Assembly (NCBI RefSeq): GCF_963667555.1
Contig: NZ_OY763421.1
Coordinates: forward strand, 2,125,562-2,189,561
DNA: 64,000 bases
DNA from: an uncultured Methanolobus sp.
GTDB taxonomy: Archaea; Halobacteriota; Methanosarcinia; Methanosarcinales; Methanosarcinaceae
Direction of reading: 5' to 3'
In this document: positions 62,873-64,000 of the stretch, one piece after another
How the letters are laid out: each line of letters opens with the position of its first letter
How positions within the stretch are numbered: position 1 is the stretch's first letter
Made by a program: the position numbers and the translations under genes
Notes under the pieces: generated by a model
What the model was told of the DNA's origin: nothing
The model's input: the letters and a program-made list of their open reading frames with translations, nothing else
Databases searched by the model: none

Positions 62873-63484
62873 CTAGCGTTTTCTACGAATCCAGGTTGCT
62901 AAGCCTTTCTTTTTACTCTGAATAGCTCCAAGAATGTCAGTATCTAAATTCGAGGACTTCAGTCCTTCAGTCTTATCCTGAATTTTTCCAATGACTGACT
63001 GGACTCCATTCTTTTGATTATCTGCATTTATTGATATGTATTCCTGCAAATCCTCGGTATTGTCAACATCAAGAAGCAATCCTAGTTCGGATTTTTCCAT
63101 TGTAGCCATTTCTATTTTTGATTCCAGTTTACTTAGCTTTTTACTGCAATCCTGTTCAGTAAGCTCACCAATTTTTAACCTGACATTAAGATCATTATGC
63201 TCTTTGTTGTAAGCTTTGATATCACCCTCAAGTTCAACCATCTTATCAGTAATTGATGTTTTAATAGAACTAATTTCATTATCAATTTCATCAATCTTTA
63301 ATGAGTATTCATTTTTCAGCTCTTCATACTGAACATCATCTAATCCCTCGGTTGACCTGAGGTCTTCAAGATTGGAGAGAAGTGAATCTATCTTTTCTTT
63401 ATTTAAGAAGACAGAATTCAGTTTGTTGGCAAAGTTCTTTGATGTTTTAGTAACAAACATACTATCAGCATTGATTTCTTCCAT
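62873..63484 (-). CDS. Coiled-coil protein, 203 aa
   Basis: Residues 20-130 are a heptad-rich coiled coil (YEELKNEYSLKIDEIDNEIS and LTEQDCSKKLSKLESKIEMA), and the rest is short helical segments ending IRRKR. No membrane or signal segment. First gene of a two-gene operon with the DUF4755-like membrane protein. ATG with GAGTGGT upstream; no named family. Confidence 0.7.
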   Translation of the reverse strand: MEEINADSMFVTKTSKNFANKLNSVFLNKEKIDSLLSNLEDLRSTEGLDDVQYEELKNEYSLKIDEIDNEISSIKTSITDKMVELEGDIKAYNKEHNDLNVRLKIGELTEQDCSKKLSKLESKIEMATMEKSELGLLLDVDNTEDLQEYISINADNQKNGVQSVIGKIQDKTEGLKSSNLDTDILGAIQSKKKGLATWIRRKR

Positions 63485-63805
63485 AGATACCACTCAGTAA
63501 TACCACATTTAGCGAAAGCATCCTAGTATCCACGGATTTTAAACCTTTATCCCCCTTACCATGGAATAAATACTTTTCATAATACAAATATGTGGAATTC
63601 TAAATTATTATATCAGTCCTGAGAGATTTTACATATATAAATATTTCGAAATGAATTGAACTGCCTGTGCAAAGTACACTACTTTATGAAAAAAGTAACA
63701 GCCAACATAAAACTAAACCTATATATAGGGATAATTCGTACACATACAAAATCTTTAGTATACTGGAGTGGAAATTGCCTAAGATGAAAATAAAATGGTG
63801 GAACA
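63485..63805. promoter_or_regulatory. Divergent intergenic region with TATA-like palindrome
   Basis: No gene. CCTATATATAGG (63718-63729) is a TATA-like palindrome 77 bases before the lipoprotein start. Other AT-rich stretches (TATATAAATA near 63634) could serve the coiled-coil gene on the minus strand. Nothing else recognised. Confidence 0.4.
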
Positions 63806-64000
63806 ATGATAAAAAATAAAAACATAATAATATCCCTGAGTTTAATTAGTGCTATTCTTTTTGCAGCAGTTGTTACAAGTGGTTGCACAGATTATGAAAC
63901 ATATAACAACAACTTATACGCCTACAGTATCCAATACCCTGATACATGGGATAAAGATACCGATTTAGGAGATGGCGGAGTTACTTTCACTAATCCTGAA
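63806..64000 (+). CDS. Lipoprotein, N-terminal part (3' end outside window)
   Basis: Sixty-five codons present. Signal peptide of the lipoprotein type: a basic start, hydrophobic ISLSLISAILFAAVVTS, then the lipobox-like TSGC with Cys27. The mature part begins with TDYETYNNNLYAYSIQYPDTW, the opening pattern of PsbP/DUF1795-like domains common in archaeal lipoproteins. GGTGG lies five bases before the ATG. Will be exported and lipid-anchored. Confidence 0.8.
   Translation, partial: MIKNKNIIISLSLISAILFAAVVTSGCTDYETYNNNLYAYSIQYPDTWDKDTDLGDGGVTFTNPE

Noticed and set aside
63679..63888. Minus-strand 69-codon frame at the right edge
   Set aside because: It is antisense to the lipoprotein start, which has a ribosome site, signal peptide and lipobox.

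Overview
The window is archaeal and comes from a methylotrophic methanogen of the Methanosarcinaceae, probably Methanolobus/Methanococcoides-like; the genus is inference. The host signature is clear: coenzyme M synthesis through cysteate (cysteate synthase, comD, comE), Sep-tRNA:Cys-tRNA synthase, coenzyme F420 synthesis (cofD), a DUF39 homocysteine-synthesis protein, RNA polymerase subunit L, exosome Csl4, diphthamide Dph2, an archaeal Hpt, flavin prenyltransferase, and exported NHL proteins with PGF-CTERM-like tails.

Layout. 1-9.8 kb: 3' end of tyrS, a coiled-coil protein, the DUF39-ferredoxin protein, then a compact minus-strand operon running cysteate synthase, ABC ATPase, SIMIBI GTPase, Fe-S protein, comD, comE; a small TPR protein and a HAD phosphatase follow. 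9.8-25 kb: an exported 1077-residue TPR protein, a YigZ/IMPACT protein, an 819-residue TPR protein, MscS channel, PrsW-like membrane protease, HAD and APH-type kinase pair, four-CBS protein, gamma-carbonic anhydrase-like protein, a 43-residue Cys/His microprotein and a nitrilase-family amidase. 25-40.5 kb: AT-rich accessory DNA. 40.6-50 kb: J-domain protein, alpha/beta hydrolase, class III aminotransferase, second MscS, then pscS, rpoL, csl4, METTL5-like methyltransferase, dph2, hpt, and a RelBE-type toxin-antitoxin pair. 50-64 kb: magnesium-chelatase-like I/D pair, cofD, SppA, HD hydrolase, LpdD-like protein with ubiX, ABC-2 permease, two NHL-repeat surface proteins, two small genes of unknown role, and the start of a lipoprotein gene.

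The centre of interest is a 14-kb integrative element (about 26491-40506). It sits in a tRNA-Gly(CCC) gene (40461-40532, minus strand). A 46-bp copy of the tRNA 3' half, with 43 of 46 bases identical, lies at 26491-26536. The integrase is SSV-type: the attachment site lies inside its gene, so integration split it into an N-terminal part (40164-40514, reading into the tRNA) and a catalytic C-terminal part (from 26575). Both halves read the att core in the same frame, so excision would restore one gene of about 397 codons. The element carries a D5/P4-like primase-helicase, a possible origin region with two imperfect 117-bp tandem copies, three copies of an undescribed roughly 150-170 bp repeat, and a decayed second primase 3' end.

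The element's cargo is defence-like. Three translationally coupled genes (28412-32735) encode a protein with both an Hsp90/MORC-like ATPase and a histidine-kinase core, a receiver-domain protein with a novel C-terminal region, and an unknown protein. Convergent and downstream lie an N6-adenine methyltransferase, an unknown 168-residue protein, and a DUF3644 protein with a HEPN-type RxxxxH motif. I recognise the individual domains but not the combination, and I regard the coupled trio as the best candidate for an undescribed system.
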